Of a DNA stretch of 64,000 bases, positions 26,701 to 41,700 are shown piece by piece. The notes beneath the pieces are model-generated. The model was not told where the DNA came from. It worked only from the letters and a program-made list of their open reading frames with translations, and did not search any database. The DNA lies in NCBI GenBank assembly GCA_016859345.1, contig CM029118.1, positions 26,850,501 to 26,914,500 of the forward strand. The letters run 5' to 3'. Each line of letters starts with the position of its first letter. Position 1 is the stretch's first letter. The DNA is from Istiophorus platypterus (taxonomy: Eukaryota; Chordata; Actinopteri; Istiophoriformes; Istiophoridae). A program made the position numbers and the translations under genes.

Positions 26701-29700
26701 ACGGTCCTTGTTCTTTACAGCTCCAAAATCTTTAATATAATCAGCAGTTCACCTGTCTTTTTTATGCACATGATTTTCAAGAGAAATGTGCAACTAACAG
26801 AATCTAAGCATGGTTGTGTGCATTATGTTGGATTTAACAATTGATTATTCACTGTCTCAAATTAGTAATTACAAATCTGCATGGATTTGTTAAAAAGGGG
26901 CAGGGCAATTTAATTGTGCCCCCAGAGATGTTTTGGAGTATGATTTAATTTTTTCATTGGATAAACCGTGTCTTTTTGAAACCGTTTCAGTCACTAATTG
27001 CGCAACATACATACACATCAATGTAGAGACCTCGGCTGCATCCAGATAAAATTGGTTCTTGTTAGCTTAAAACCACTACATCTAATATGGTCAGTTTGAC
27101 CTTCTACAATCTTTTGTTTATCCACTGAACAGTTTGCTATGGCAAAGTCCCTGCATTTATTAATATTTATCAGAAAAAAACCTCCATTCCTCTGCCAACC
27201 ATTCAGCCAACTATGCCAACTGTAGGCAATGTTATTATTCCAATCAGGTATCAAGCCTCTAAGAGAACAAAAGGTTCTATTAAGGAAATGCTAACAGTTA
27301 ATCTGTTAATCAATAAAACACTCTACAACCACAGCATGAATAATACATTTTCTATAAGCATCAGTTTTCAGATTTCATGCCTCTGTACAGGTCTATATCT
27401 GATATCTAATAGTAAGAAATAAACGAAGAATGGTAAAAAAAAAATATATATATATCATGTGACATCCTGCGTTCTTATCATTCTTTTCCCTCTGATTATA
27501 AGCGTTGACCAAACTGAAGCCTTGTTCAACTAAAATGAATTATTTTCTGTTGACTTTAACCTTGTTTTGATTTTTTGCAATTTTAACAGCTCCTACATTT
27601 CTCCTGCCCATTGTATTTTGGGACAAGAGTGTCTGTCAGTAGCCTACACAAATATCAAGCTAGTTGGCAAACTAATTGGGAGTAGATTTAATATACCTTT
27701 CTGGACTGAATGCACTGCTTTCTCAAAAGTCTGTGTCATGGAGTTGGCACTTGGTAACGCATATTTTTAACCCCTCCACTAGTCAGGGTCAGATTTACCA
27801 CCATGAAAAGATTTACCACGTCATTCAACGTGCACTCCTGATTTAAGTTTACTGAGGTAGCAGTTCATTACTGCCTGCCATGCACATTCTGCAAGCAAAT
27901 GAAAGTTCAGTACAGATTTAGTTCAAAAAAATTATAAAATCGTACGTATATCAAAATCTTTAAACTTAATTACTTCAAATTAATTCCATAGGAGTTATTA
28001 AACAAATGTTATCCATCTACAAATTTCTCTTCCACCCACTTATCTGTGACAAATGGGTGGAACGATGGAAGTCTAGCCAAAGACACAAAATATACAGTAT
28101 CCATTACAACTGGTGGAGCAACAAAGAGACAATAAAGAGAGACAGAGAGATAGCGAGGTCTCATTAGACCTTCAGAATATTCAAACATGGCAACAAATTT
28201 TACCCTCAGAACTACAGAGGGATATATGTCACAACTGTATGGGCAAGTTGCTCTGCAGCATATTTACATTGGATTCATGTCTAACCATCGCATCTGACCA
28301 CATCTGTGGCACATATGTGCCAAAATAAAAATTAAATCTATTCATGTTTTGTAGATATACAAATGCATTTGACTGAATTTGGCATGAATGACTCTTTACT
28401 GGATTTTAGAGAATGGCATAGCGGGTTAAACCTATGATTTAGCTAATGATAAAAACAATGTATGTGAATACCAGATTTATAAAATCAGAAACAAAAGCAC
28501 TAATTACTAACAGTACTGTGGGGTTAAACAGGGCTGCCCAACCATCCTCAACATACCTATGAATACATTTGCAGAACAGGTTCAAAAATCCACAGGCCAG
28601 TTCCCTAACCTGATGCCTATCCCTGCAGTTGATGAGCCCACAGGGTGGTGGCTCTATGTAATCCAGCTGTGCCTTACTAGGCCTCTCGGGCCAAGACTTG
28701 GTCACCAGACACTCACTGGTAAGCTCCCCTCCCAGGTCTGGTTCTAGGAGGTGCTTGGTCTTCCCAACCAGGGCAAGATTATGCAGCTCAGAAGTTTGCC
28801 CTTCATCTGACTGTGTGATGTTCATAGACACAAAGCCAATATTGCATACAGGGTACAATTTGGCAAATACCTTTTAAGTGGGGCATCAAATTTTATAACA
28901 TCTCCAATCTAGCAATCTCCACTCCTACCAGCACAAGGCCCATCAGTGCCAAGAGTTGAACAAAGATAAAAGACCCTTCTGCCAGCTGTTCCTGAAGCTC
29001 TGCTTGAAAACACAAGAGCTTCAATTATTTCAAATATTTAAATGTAGTAAATTAGAATACTGCAATGTACAATCTACAAAGTCCAATGACAACAACAATC
29101 TACTGGACTCATTCTTTCAAAACAATACTGACAACTTTCCTGCCCCATATGGTAATGAACTGATTTGTATGCAACTGTTAACTGTTATCTAAGGCCTTTT
29201 ATTTCCAAGTCAAATAGTATTTGTCATAGCCATAGGTCATAGTAGTAAAAGTACAAATAAAACAAATTTGGTTAACGATGGCTCAGTTCAATCAAGTGTC
29301 TCAGTAAGCCGTGACATGCAGCCAGCATGTAAATAGCCAGACAATGAAACTAGCTCAACCAAATTGAATGTAATTATTTGTAATTACAACTCTGCTTTTC
29401 CTACTATGACAAATTTATTGTAGGCATCTTAGTAATGACTGCGCTTCAGATGGTAGGAAAACTCTATCCTGGACACAAAAGGATTTGAAAATCTGCCCTC
29501 AGAGTTTTCTGTCTCTGAGGATGTTAGCTGTTTAGTATATGTAGAGGGCAGTGTGATCAAGCATTTGCCAGATTGTCCGTATTGCCTTGTTGTAGTAGCA
29601 ACTGAGTGATTGTTGTCTTGCAATTTGTGTTCTGGGCGCCTACCAGCTCACCTGTGGTTGTTTCTATAATCCAACCTGCCTGCACACTGGTTACATGCCT

Positions 29701-32700
29701 AACAAATGACCAAGTGCACCACTTTTAAGCCAAACCTGCTGAGTATTGGTGTCTGCATTTCAGTTCAGTTGTATGTTGCCAACTATCCAAGCTGACACTT
29801 GTAGCAAAAGTCTGATTGTTAAATTATCAGTATGTTTCAAAAAACAACTGTCATTCTTTTTTTTGGCCAGTTTGCATTCTATTTTAAAATTTGCATTTCA
29901 ATATCAGTGACTGTGTAATACAGCAGGAAAATTAGTTAAAAAGAAAAAAAAAAACATTTTTACACCTTTTTTAATACAGTGGAAAGCTCAGGTAAACAAA
30001 TTCCATTTTTGTATGGCAGAAATGATCTGTGTGTTGGTGTGTGTATGTAAGTATGCAATATCTGCTAAATCTATGTATAATACGAAATTGTTCTACAGTA
30101 TCAGTAGCATCAGCAGTACCATGTGCAATAGTTGGTCTCTCTCCTGGGAAATGAGCTCCGCCACAGAAATGATAGCTCCCAGGTAATGTCGAGTCTTTTC
30201 CTCTTTCAACACACACTTTTCCCTTTGTCGCTTTAATACACTCATCCTCCTCTCTGCCTTCCTGGATAATGGAGAAACCGGAGAGAGGAAGAACAGGTCA
30301 AGACAATTTAAGAAAGTGATGGAGAAAAAACATGGGGAGAAAGAAAAACAATGGGGTGGAAAAGTAAAGTAGGACGGAGGAAGATTTAGGAAAAATGTAG
30401 GACAGAAGAATTTAGCAGAGGATAAGGGAAAAGAATGTGGTAAATAGAAGCATAACTAGGAATAACTAGGAAACTAGGAATAGAAGAGATAAACTAAGAG
30501 TTAACTGAACAATATCTTGAGACCCCGTCATCTTAATGCAGGCAGTGTGAGAACACTGTCAGTTAATTAAACCCTTTCTGAAAATCTTCACACTTCAGAA
30601 TGAGAGTCCACATGAATATCAGTTTGTCTACAGGGAGCAGAGGAAGGTTCCAGTGACCAGAGAAGATTTTAGAACAGCTGTAATCCCTGACACAAATAAA
30701 TGATGCACTGTAGGAAAATAACCGGATCAGAGCTGTAGCATTTGTAATGCTGTTCCAAAGCCACTGTAAACACCATCTTATGTCTATCTTATGTCTTACA
30801 TCTGTCAGGCGTGTGATAGACCCCGCTTCTCACTCGATGCTAGCTGGCATAGGCTCCAGCCAACCCACTGACCCTCAGAGGATAAGCAGAATAACTAATG
30901 CATGGATGAATGGGTGGAGTTGTCATATTGATTTAAACATGGGATAAAAATGGTTCTGATGGTTCACAAGCTAACACACTGCTGACCATTCTTACAAGCT
31001 GTGAAGAAGCCACCAACTCAAATGTTACTTGAGATTGAACTTGGGTGGCTAATCAGTGGCTTTAAAGCTATTGGATTTGAATCAGTTGTTTTTAAGTTGA
31101 TTTCAGGAGGAATTCATATTTTTCCTGTTTAATTTGATTAGATCTTCTATGTCACACCTTGATTCAGTAATTATTAGTCCAAAATGTATAATTATTAGAG
31201 GCACAGCTCATCCAAACTGTTTTTTTTCTTATCCTGGCTGATTGTACCTCTGTCTAGGTACTCAGAACAATGCTGGTAATTATACAAGGTCATTCATCCT
31301 CCTTGCACTAATAAGAAAAAGATAAAGTTGTAAGTTACCTTGCATTAATAGGTTCAACAAAGCTAACAACAGACTAAACAAGCAATAAAGTGAAAAGACA
31401 TTTGAGTGGACAATGTGTGAATAGCAACTTTGAATAATTACATTGTTCTGTATTTAACAACATAATAAAATTACTTTCTACTGTAATATGAAGAACCACA
31501 TACTAATCTTAGAATACTTAGAACAATGTCCACTTAACTAGGTCATCATCAGCTTTTACACAGCTCTATATACTGCATAGCTTTTTTTTGGCCGAAACAG
31601 ATTTAAGACAAAAAACACATTTAAAAATATACCAAATAAGATTACCAGTACTGACCACAAATTTTAGTCTCATTAGTAGTAACAGGAGCAATAATGACCG
31701 TAGCAGTACACCCTTAACCTTCATTAATTAAGGGGAGTTCTCTGAGAGCCAAGCTCTCTTTTTCAGGAAAGTCCTGATCTCACTGTTATATGCACACACA
31801 CCTCCCATGTACAACCACAGGCTGGTCTGATATGTTTGAAGAAAACATAGTGTAGAATTGAATGAAAGGAACACCTCTCCTACTGTTAGGCATGAGGTAG
31901 GACTGATAATGATTTGGTCTTGTGCTTTATCTAAAAGATGAGAATAAAAAGTAATCTTGCTTAAAATATTAAAGACATGTCATCTTCCTCTCTACACCAT
32001 TTTGGATATCAATTAATCTTTTACTTGCTTAGCTATTCACAGTAAGAGAATTTTAGACCAGGTGTGTCCAAACTTTTTCCTGATACTCCATGCTGTAATC
32101 TAACTTGCTTATACTTTATTGTCTGACATTTTTTCAATCCAGTGAGGTAGTAAATCCAAATATAATTTGCAACTAACCTCGTGATGTAAAGGTAATGCCA
32201 TCAGTAATTTATGTGGCATCTACCCAAAATTTATTTGTGAGATGATCTCAGACAAAGAGCAGTGAATATTTAGTACCTGTTGGCTTGTCTGGTGAGCTCA
32301 AGCTCAGCCTCCATTCTCTTTATATCAGCAGTCAGGTTTGCCTTGTCCAGGGCCAGTCTTCTACTCTCTTCCTGCAGATTGGACACTCTAAGAAGCAGTT
32401 CATCCATCCTGCTCTTGTTTCTTTTCTCCTGCTGCTCCAGCTGCCTGAGAGCCAAGAGGAGAATTTACAGCACATTATAACATAACATCTGGAACCCTGT
32501 ATACTTTTGAACAGGAAGTATACTGACATTATATCATGTACCAATATATACAGAGGTTATTATACATTTGAATAATCCTGCAAAATTGCATCCTTTATTA
32601 CTTATTAAGATTGTTTTTTGGAAATCTGAGTTGTCTGTTAAATTCTACTCGAATTCTTTCCCTCCTTTATTAAATATGACTAGGGCTGTTACAGCTCTGA

Positions 32701-35700
32701 TTCTGTTCTACAACCTCAATTTATTCATCACAACCCAGTGTCTCTCTATTGCAATTAAAAATGCAAATCGTCGGGTGGTATTCTTTTTTGTTCTTGGTCT
32801 TCGTCGTGTCTTTGTTTTATATGCTACAGACGAGGTCTAAAACTGAATGAATAATAACATGAACTAAAACTTAGATGAAGATGAGAAGCTCTGGCATCTG
32901 GAAATTGTGGATGATGAAAATATGGAGTGAGAACTCTTCAGCATTTCCTAACATACAGCAAGTGAGAATGTGTGTCACTAACAGAAACTGTTTGTGTTTG
33001 TGTGTTTCTGTTCAGTTCTTCTTCTTGTTCTCAATTCAAAACAAGAGAGAAAAGAACTATGCACTTACTCAGCAGCAGAGCAGTAGTCAATATTGAATAG
33101 TTCATATTTTTGACAAAAAATATTAAATACAATAAGACATTGCACAAGTACCCTCTGAGTTTCCCAACAATGTTGCAGTGCTCATCCCAGGTGACTGCAT
33201 CCTTCAGGCGGGCCTGCAGAACTTTTACCTCCCTCATATTTTCCTGCATCTGCCTCCTGCTCTCTTCCAGGTCCTCCTGTAACCGCTGCTTTTGTGCCTC
33301 TAACAACATCAGTTGCTTTGTCACCTTGGATACTAGAGAGAGAAGAACAGATGAAGAGGAGAGTAGACAGAAAACTGAGTATAACAATCTAAAGGAAAGC
33401 AGTACAGAACAAAGAAAAGAACACAGGGCTACAGTGAAAGAGAATTATTTACAACATTTACAAAGGAGGATTTTTCCTTGTACATTCCCCAGGCCCCCAG
33501 AACTCTTTTAATTTTTACAGTTAATTCTTTTACTGTAACCATTACCTTCAGAGTGGTGTCTGCTGTAGTTGGCCTTAGCCTTTACATGCTGCGCCTTGAG
33601 TTGATCTATCAAAACCTGGTTCTCCTGCAAAACCAGAAAGGCCTGTTGTTGTAGCTGATGACTGCAGAAAGAACAAGAGAGGGAGATTATGAATATTCTA
33701 AAACATAGAAAAGAAAGATGCTCCAGAAAGTATATGAATACAAAAATTATAAATCAAAGGAAAAAATAACATTTTAATTGATACTGAATAGGTTCCACTC
33801 CTTTGAAAAGGGAATCACTTTTACTTTAAAAGCCACAGTCTAAATTTACATGGAGAATTTAAATCAAAAAATGGATATTAAAAACTTTTTAAAAATATAT
33901 TCAATATCATGACCTCTTTTTTTGCTGCCTCTACAGGTCATCAATGTCAGAGTCAGTTTATGTTATACTAGAACTCCGCACTATATTCACCTCTATCTAG
34001 ATTACCTTGAAACTATCCAAGGCTATTTAAGAATGATTAATATTTCAAGGAAAATATCTTACATAGCTTTTGTAATTCATTAAGGCCATTATCATAAACT
34101 AACACTATGTATATCTTTCAAATTATTGTTATCATGTGTGACATTTATATTTGTCCTTGTTACTAGTAATACTACATATCTTTTTTATTTGTATTTTTTA
34201 AATATTTGTATTATGTACACCATTTAAGTTATATGTAATTTTCTATGAAGTTGTGCTAAATGTAGCTACAGGATGTGTATGCTATGATTTATTTATCCTC
34301 AAAACCGCTATAGTGTCATGTTTTTTAAAAGGACACTGAAACCTAACTGTTTATATTGTATATTTATAATTACATGGGCAATTCGTGTGATTTTGTTCTC
34401 AACTCTATTTGTGATGTAATTTAATGCTTTCTTTACTCTCATGACTAGTTCCATATGATTTAGTGCACAGGAGTGCCATCAGTGAACCCTGGGTGATTTC
34501 TGGGAAAGCAGTAGTATCATGCCAAGCATGCAAGTGCTTGAGAATCACAGGTTTTCCCATTCAACCTGAAATTTTTATATTCTGAAGTTGCCGACCTGCA
34601 GCTTTTTTTGCTCTTAAATCATCAACAATTGGAGTGATTTGCTATTGAGTATTAGGTAGTAAATATTTTAACTGTTCAGTATTCAGTGATCTGCTCAGTA
34701 AGTTGGGCTCAAAAAGAGCACTTGCCATACACAGAAAATGTAAATATATGCAAATGTATTAAATATCAATACACACAATTACTATTTGAGAACTCACATT
34801 ATTCTTGGGTTGTTACAACTATATTACACTGACTGAGTGAATGCAATTATCTGACATACCAAAACTATTACAACTAATAGGTACTGTAAGTTGTAGTTGT
34901 AAGCAATACTATAAGATAAAAAATTGTTTTACTACTTTATTTCTTATTTCTTGAAACATAACTTTAGTGACATACGCAAACACAGGCAAGCAATGGTGCA
35001 GAAGAGAATAGAGGAAGTATTTCTACTACATCAGGAGAACGAATGGTGACAGTCAAGGAAGGGCTGAAAGTGCTGAACCACTACACACAAACCCATATTT
35101 CTTCATACCAGTCCTTTTGGCTGACACCTCCAGTCTTTGCGATTACATCATGGAGTCTCTCATTTTCTTCGATCACCTCCTCTACATGAAGACGCAACCT
35201 CTTCACATCTTCCTGTGGTAAGCACACAAAGACACATAGAGACCTCGGATTTCAAGGAAGGAAGATAAGAAGTTTTATGGCCCCCTACTCTACTGCTACC
35301 CCGCTACAAGGATTAGGAATCCCCCTAATGAGACGCAGACATTGTGTTTGGCTACTGCTTGATACATCTGTGTTCCTGTTTGTGCTATATCCCCAGTGGA
35401 ACCATTACTTCTCCACTCAATGACTGGCAGCTTAATTGCCCAGTGTGTGACAGTCTTTTTTCTTGTAGACTATCACTGAATTATTTTTTGATTCTTATTT
35501 ATCTGATATCCACAAAAGAGGGCAATGGGAAAAATGTAAGGTTCTTTTGAAGGAACTCTAAAGTATTCACCATCTAATATATTCTGTTTTCTTCATTTTC
35601 TTTTGACATTCGAAATAACCTATTATTATCAAGCCATGCCAGAATGTGTGCAAATGCATACAATCACTCATACACACTTTACCTCTGTGGTTTGCAGAAG

Positions 35701-38700
35701 TGCATCTTTCTCATTTATCCTGTCTTCATAGGCCAGCATTAGAGGAGATAAATACTTCATGTCAAGCTATAAAAAAGGAGAAAGAGAAATGATCAAAATT
35801 AGCTACAACATAAAAGGCATAAATCTTTTCCCATATAGGTCTTACTAGAAGGCAGGAATATCCCTTTTCAGTTCATTAGTCACAATTGTTGGTTATGTCA
35901 AGTGCATAACAAGTGCAAATGGGCTTTATGTTCCTTATGTATTCAGCAGGTTTCCAGTCATTGTGGGTGGATAATAAACAACCTGGAATTCTGATTAGGT
36001 CATTTGAGTGATAAAGCATACTCTCTTATTTGTGCATTTTTTACATAAAACTGACTCTGATCAGGTATGATTCCCCGCACTGGATCCATTTCATTAGGCA
36101 GAGAAAAATATGGAAAAGACAAGCCAAACAATTCTGTGGGTCAACTGTTCATCTTAAATAATCATCCCGACCAACGACTTGCCTGTCAAATGAGCCAGCC
36201 ATGTTGAATATATCGATTAGTTAAATTTGACTACTAAACAGCTATATCAAAGTATTAATAGTATATATAGAGATTCTGACCAGCCAGGGAGGAGGGGAAC
36301 CTGTCTTTGGTAATCCACTTATTTTGGAGCTCTAAATGAGAGACAGTAAGAAAGAGAAGAAAAAGTTGAAAAAGTTGGTCAGCATACCATCACCATAACC
36401 ATGGTTAATAAAATATGTCAGTATAAAGCATGTGTTATCCTTCACATGGCCAAAGTAAATACAGTATACACAGTAAAGTTAAAACAGTATAAAATATTTT
36501 GATAGAACCACAGAGTTAAAGTCTAGTACACTATACATTTCCAGATTTGAAACAATTTAGGTCACAAATGACAGTGGTTTATATTTTGCTTTTCTTCTGT
36601 ACAGGTGTTGGACACATTTCACAGGGAAGTTCTTCCAATATTTCCTACAGCATAGAACATCAAAGTTTTATAACAACAGAGCAAATGGGGAAATCAAAAG
36701 AAAAATTCCAACGACAATGTTTAAGTGACCATTGTAAGCAGACATTTCAAGTAATTACACACATTCACACTTATACTCTCCCTTATTAATGCATTGGTCT
36801 TTTGTAAAACTACTCCCTAATCTTTTTCTTTTAACGTTTCCTTTCATCAGCCACACTTCAGCTTATAGTAATGAGGGCTAGCAGAGACTTGCATCTACAG
36901 AGGGAGCAAACTGGTAGCGATGAGAGCAAGAGTTCTCCTGGTGTGAAGATTCAGCATGCAGTAGCAATGAATAAAACCAAAGGCTGGGTATCTTGTGCAG
37001 TTTAACACACACAATAACCCAGAATGGGCAGATAGCCACAGATAGGAACAAGAAACTTCCATAGTCCAACAAATCACACAGAATGACAGACAAAAAGAAG
37101 ACCTTATTTAGCTCAGCAGGGTTGTGGTTCAAAAGCAGATTTTTATATTAAATGCTTGGTTACAAAAAGTGCTTTGTAAATGCCGAAGCTGTGAAAATAA
37201 AGTGATGTACTGGTAGTAGATTCTGTATAAAAGCTCACTGAATTAGACTACGGGTGGAGGTGATAAAATGATTAAACTACAGCTTAAAACAGACTATAAA
37301 CTTATCCTGTTGGTGAACAGAGAAGAGGAGGTTAGTTCAGTTAGACTCATACACCTGGTTTGAGTTTTCTTTGGTAACTTGGGTCAGAATGAGACATGCT
37401 GATTGATAAGTGGAAAGGTTTGTGATGCAGTTCATTGAGAGTAGGGGCTTTTCAACAGGTAAGCTTTTTAAGCCAGGCTATTTAAGTAATCTACTAAAAT
37501 TTTTCTTGATCAAGGCATAAGACCAGAACAATTCCACATGGGCTAAAACCAGGTTTAATGTCACATTCATGAATTGTCATTTCATGAATTGTCATTGAAA
37601 TTTATTTTTGATGTGAGTATTTCCACAAAAAATGCTGATTATATTCTGTATCAAAAAACAGTGCTATCATCTTGTAGCCTGACATACCTCCTGTTTGGAC
37701 AGTGGTCTGAAGCGGGTTTGGTAGCGGTTCAACTCAACATTCAGACGGTGAACTGTCAATTTGAGGGCATCATTTTCATCCACCAGCTCCTGAGCATGTC
37801 GCCTTAAATTCTGTAGCTCTGCCTGGCTGCCTGGAAGAACAGCACGTCAGGTTATAAATTTAACATCGTTCCTAAATATCATATCATATCATATCATATC
37901 ATATCATATCATATCATATCATATCATATCATATCATATCATATCATATTCAAATAAATAATACATCACAAACAAGAGGTGTCAACATCAAGAGATTAAA
38001 TATGTGACAAAACAGCCATACTCACTGTTATGGATTCAGGAGGAAGGAACAGACAGAACTAGTAAAAACTAAAGAAGACTGTAGTGTATGGTAGGGTGGC
38101 TAAGTGACACTGAACACTGTGAGAAGAAAACAGAAATTTCTACCTTGGTGTATAATAAAAAGAAAATAATCAATGTGTCACTAGTAGAGACAGGTAGTAG
38201 AACAGTACTTTTCCATATTGTTTGGTCTTACTCACCAGGGGTTCAGAGTCACTAACCAGCAAACCAACCTGCTACCCATTTAGACTGCCAATTTTCGATC
38301 TTCTTTCAAACTCTTTTTGATCTTCTTCACTTTGATGTTTCTTTTCATTGCTCCCTCTCCCTCTCCCTCTTCTTCTCATCATGCTGAGGAAGTGCTGTGA
38401 AGATCAAGGATCAGAGCCATATCTACTCGCAGCACAATCTCCAGCTCCCTCTTTTCACCCTCGCACATGCATCTATCTATTGTGACTCACTACTTCATTC
38501 CCTCTCTGTTTTTCTTATTTCTCCTCATCCCTTTTCCTCTGTTATTCCCTCACTCACTCTATGATTCTCTTTCAGTCTCTCTGTATATGTCCCATAGTTC
38601 CTCCACTCTACCTGCAGATGACCTCAGGTTTGAGGAGGCTTGGCTGTGACTGATCTCCTGTTCCAGGCGTTGCAGTCTCTCCTCCAGTAGCTTTTGGTCA

Positions 38701-41700
38701 TCTGCCATTCTTGCTTTCGCTGGTAGGGTCTGTACTACCTCCTTCTGCACCTTAATGTACGCCTTGCTGGATTCTGGAGATGGCGGAATGGGATTTTGTG
38801 GATTTTTGGGTTGACTGGCTTGGCTGGGTCGGTCTGTGGTCAAGATGGGTGGCACAGCTGAAATAGAAAGGTTAACACTTTTAATGGCAGTACATGTATT
38901 TTCAAAATTGAATTTAAGGAGAAAAAAAAAAAACAGCCACCCTGTTGAAAAATCCAGACAGCTCCTTACTTGTGGGAACACTATAAAAAATTTAGAAATA
39001 AAAACAAGTATCTCTCTACAGGAGAAATTGATTTTTTGATACAATAAACACAGCATAGTAATTTGACTGCCACATGACTATGGCACATGACTATTATATG
39101 GGACTAAAACTATCAACTGTATTAGTATACCTTAACCATACATTAATAACTTTTCTAATAAAGGGTATAAGATGGAAAAGTATGATATGGCGTTGGTTGC
39201 TTTTGTCAAATTAAGACAGAAAACACAGACACAAATGCAGAACATCCACCATCACAAAAACAGAGTGGGAGGAAAATATGAATGAGGATAAGATGAGAGA
39301 TCAATAGCATGCTCAATCTACCATTAGCAAGTAGCATGGTGCCATTGCCCTTAATTGCTACCAATGTGTTTGTCTGTTGAGGTGAGAAATCTTCTACCAT
39401 GAAAGCTCAGAGGAATTCAGGTATATTGCATTTCATCTTAAATGCTACTGAAGTCGTTCTCATTTGGGGATTTAAACTTAAACACAGCATGCTGCGTTGA
39501 TGCCGTCAATTGGACATACTACATGATAAACGCTTGCTACTGCAGTAAATACAACTGAATACCTTGCTTATACTATATGTGGCTTATGTATACCTTAGTT
39601 TGCCACAATGACTGATGTCATGAAGGTGTGACAAAGGGCAATGTAATACAGAAGCAGTCTATGATTCCCATCAGAAAATACTGGTCTGTCATGACATCTT
39701 GAGCAGATATAGAGGGAGGAAAGTATGATAAGTCAGTGGGTAGCAGTGCTAACAGTCAACAGTGGTATAATGCAGGTAGATACATAATCATAGTTAACAG
39801 CAGAATTACTTGACCAAAAGCAGGCCTTGTTTTTTACTGATATAAAAAACTGATGTATCCCTTGCATAGACTTTGCATATTGCACAAATGTTTCTATACT
39901 GTTGAACTGTAAATTAAGTGACAGTATCTACAGTGAGTGCAATTGGAGATTTAGATCTACAGCTGTCTATGTAGAGCAGATGACAGCATGAGGAAGAGAG
40001 AGACACGTGGGACTGTCCGTTCAAAGTTCAATATACAGAGAGAGGACTATAAAAATCAAGTTATTATTCATCGAGGACTTAGCTAAGTGACAAATAGAAG
40101 TCAAAATTATAAGAAAATAGCAGGCAATTTTTTAGAGCTCCACCTACATGGTGCATCTTCATTCTGAGTGCCAGAGCTCTTCCTAACAGAGGCTTTCTTC
40201 TTAGATGAATCAGAGTTGGCTTCAGGAGTTTGGATACTGGTTTCCTCAGAGAAATCTGTGAGATAAGAACAGAAAAACATCTGCCATCATTAAATGAATA
40301 AAACTACAGGAGAAGTATTGGGTTCTGTGGGCTTAACCCCATTTTACCATGAACTACCTACTATTATGTAAAAGTGACTTTCCCATAGTTTGAATGTCAC
40401 AGGCAGTCTTCATATATCTTCTGATGCACATTCTTGGACACATCCTGGAGTCAAGTGTTTCTTACAACAGACAGCCTCATCCAGGCGACCCGACCGAGGT
40501 TGATCAAACCTCAGCCTGTGTTCGAGTGACAGTCTACTGAACTCACTGGTCAACCCTTTTCAGCCAGTGCCATCTAGAAATTTTCTCTGCTACCTCCACA
40601 TTGTTGTTGATGGCTCTTCTCTTACTTGCTCCCTTGGTGCTCAAGGTTCCATAGGCCTTGCTGAGGGAATGTCTTTCAAACCCCCCACAGCCCAACTCCA
40701 CTGGCATGCACCTATCATGTACAGCTGTTTCCTCTACAACATCCCCATCTGTGTTATACACCACATGTGGGAGTATGTGAGACAACACCCAGAATAGTAA
40801 GTAACATCAGTGTAAGCATATTTGGTAATTTGTCTGCTGTTCATAAGAACATCTTTGTTTGTCTTGGTCATTGGTTTATGAAATTATTTTTTTCTATTGT
40901 TGCATTGCCACTGTTTTTCTTGCTTGCTACTCCTCCGTTGAAGTGTACAGCTCCCGCTTAACCAGCTTCTGTCTTTCCTTCACACTGACAGCTTAATACT
41001 GTGTCTACATGGAGCTCCCTAGTCTAGTCCTGCCCTATGCCATACTCCCAAGAAGGGCCTTGTGCTTTAGCCAGGCTTCTGCCTGCTGGACTGCCTCCAC
41101 TTTCCTCTGCTTCACTCTCGTCCTCATGACAATCCATCTTGGTTTCCCTTGATCCAGAGTACTGCAATTGTTCTTGTACCCTCGTCACAAAGAATTCCTA
41201 CCTGACAGCTGAAAGGGAAATGTGTGGCAAGACCAGTCCCCTGCGGAGATAGCTACTTACCATTCAAAGTCTTCCACTACAGTCACGTGGACATAACTGA
41301 TGATCAGGGGCCAGAGGATTCCCTGGAGGGTCCCATTCTGGTAGACCTGAGTGTTAAATCTTCTGGGGAGCCCAGACTTGTCCACGGCTCTCAACCAGCC
41401 CTCCAGGTTGGCAATAGTTGCCTGACAGAGTCAGGTTCCTGCAGTTGAAGACCTTCCAAAGACTCTGGTTCACTGCTTTCTTTGTAACGGAAGGAATCTG
41501 GTCTTCTCTCTGAAGCAGACGTTGTGGGTACATGGTCTTTATTTGGTATTGAGCCATAGTCATTGGTAAGATCTAGCCACAGCACAGCCTTCTGCCTGCT
41601 CTTGCCTCCCTGATGACTTGGGTCACCACACCTGCGATCAAGGCAGCCAGCGACACCCAGTAAACCTCCCCTCTGTGCCACCATGTCAATGTAGTTGTTG

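Noticed and set aside
28439..28858. 139-codon minus-strand open frame
   Set aside because: No start context, no splice structure, and the sequence resembles a LINE leader; treated as repeat.
32680..32720. TAGGGCTGT motif as a hAT transposon end
   Set aside because: The match stops after about ten bases and no partner end was found.
37876..37949. CRISPR-like array
   Set aside because: A perfect 5-base microsatellite with no spacers; the genome is vertebrate.
41224..41448. Plus-strand frame of 74 codons
   Set aside because: Antisense shadow of the decayed LINE polymerase.
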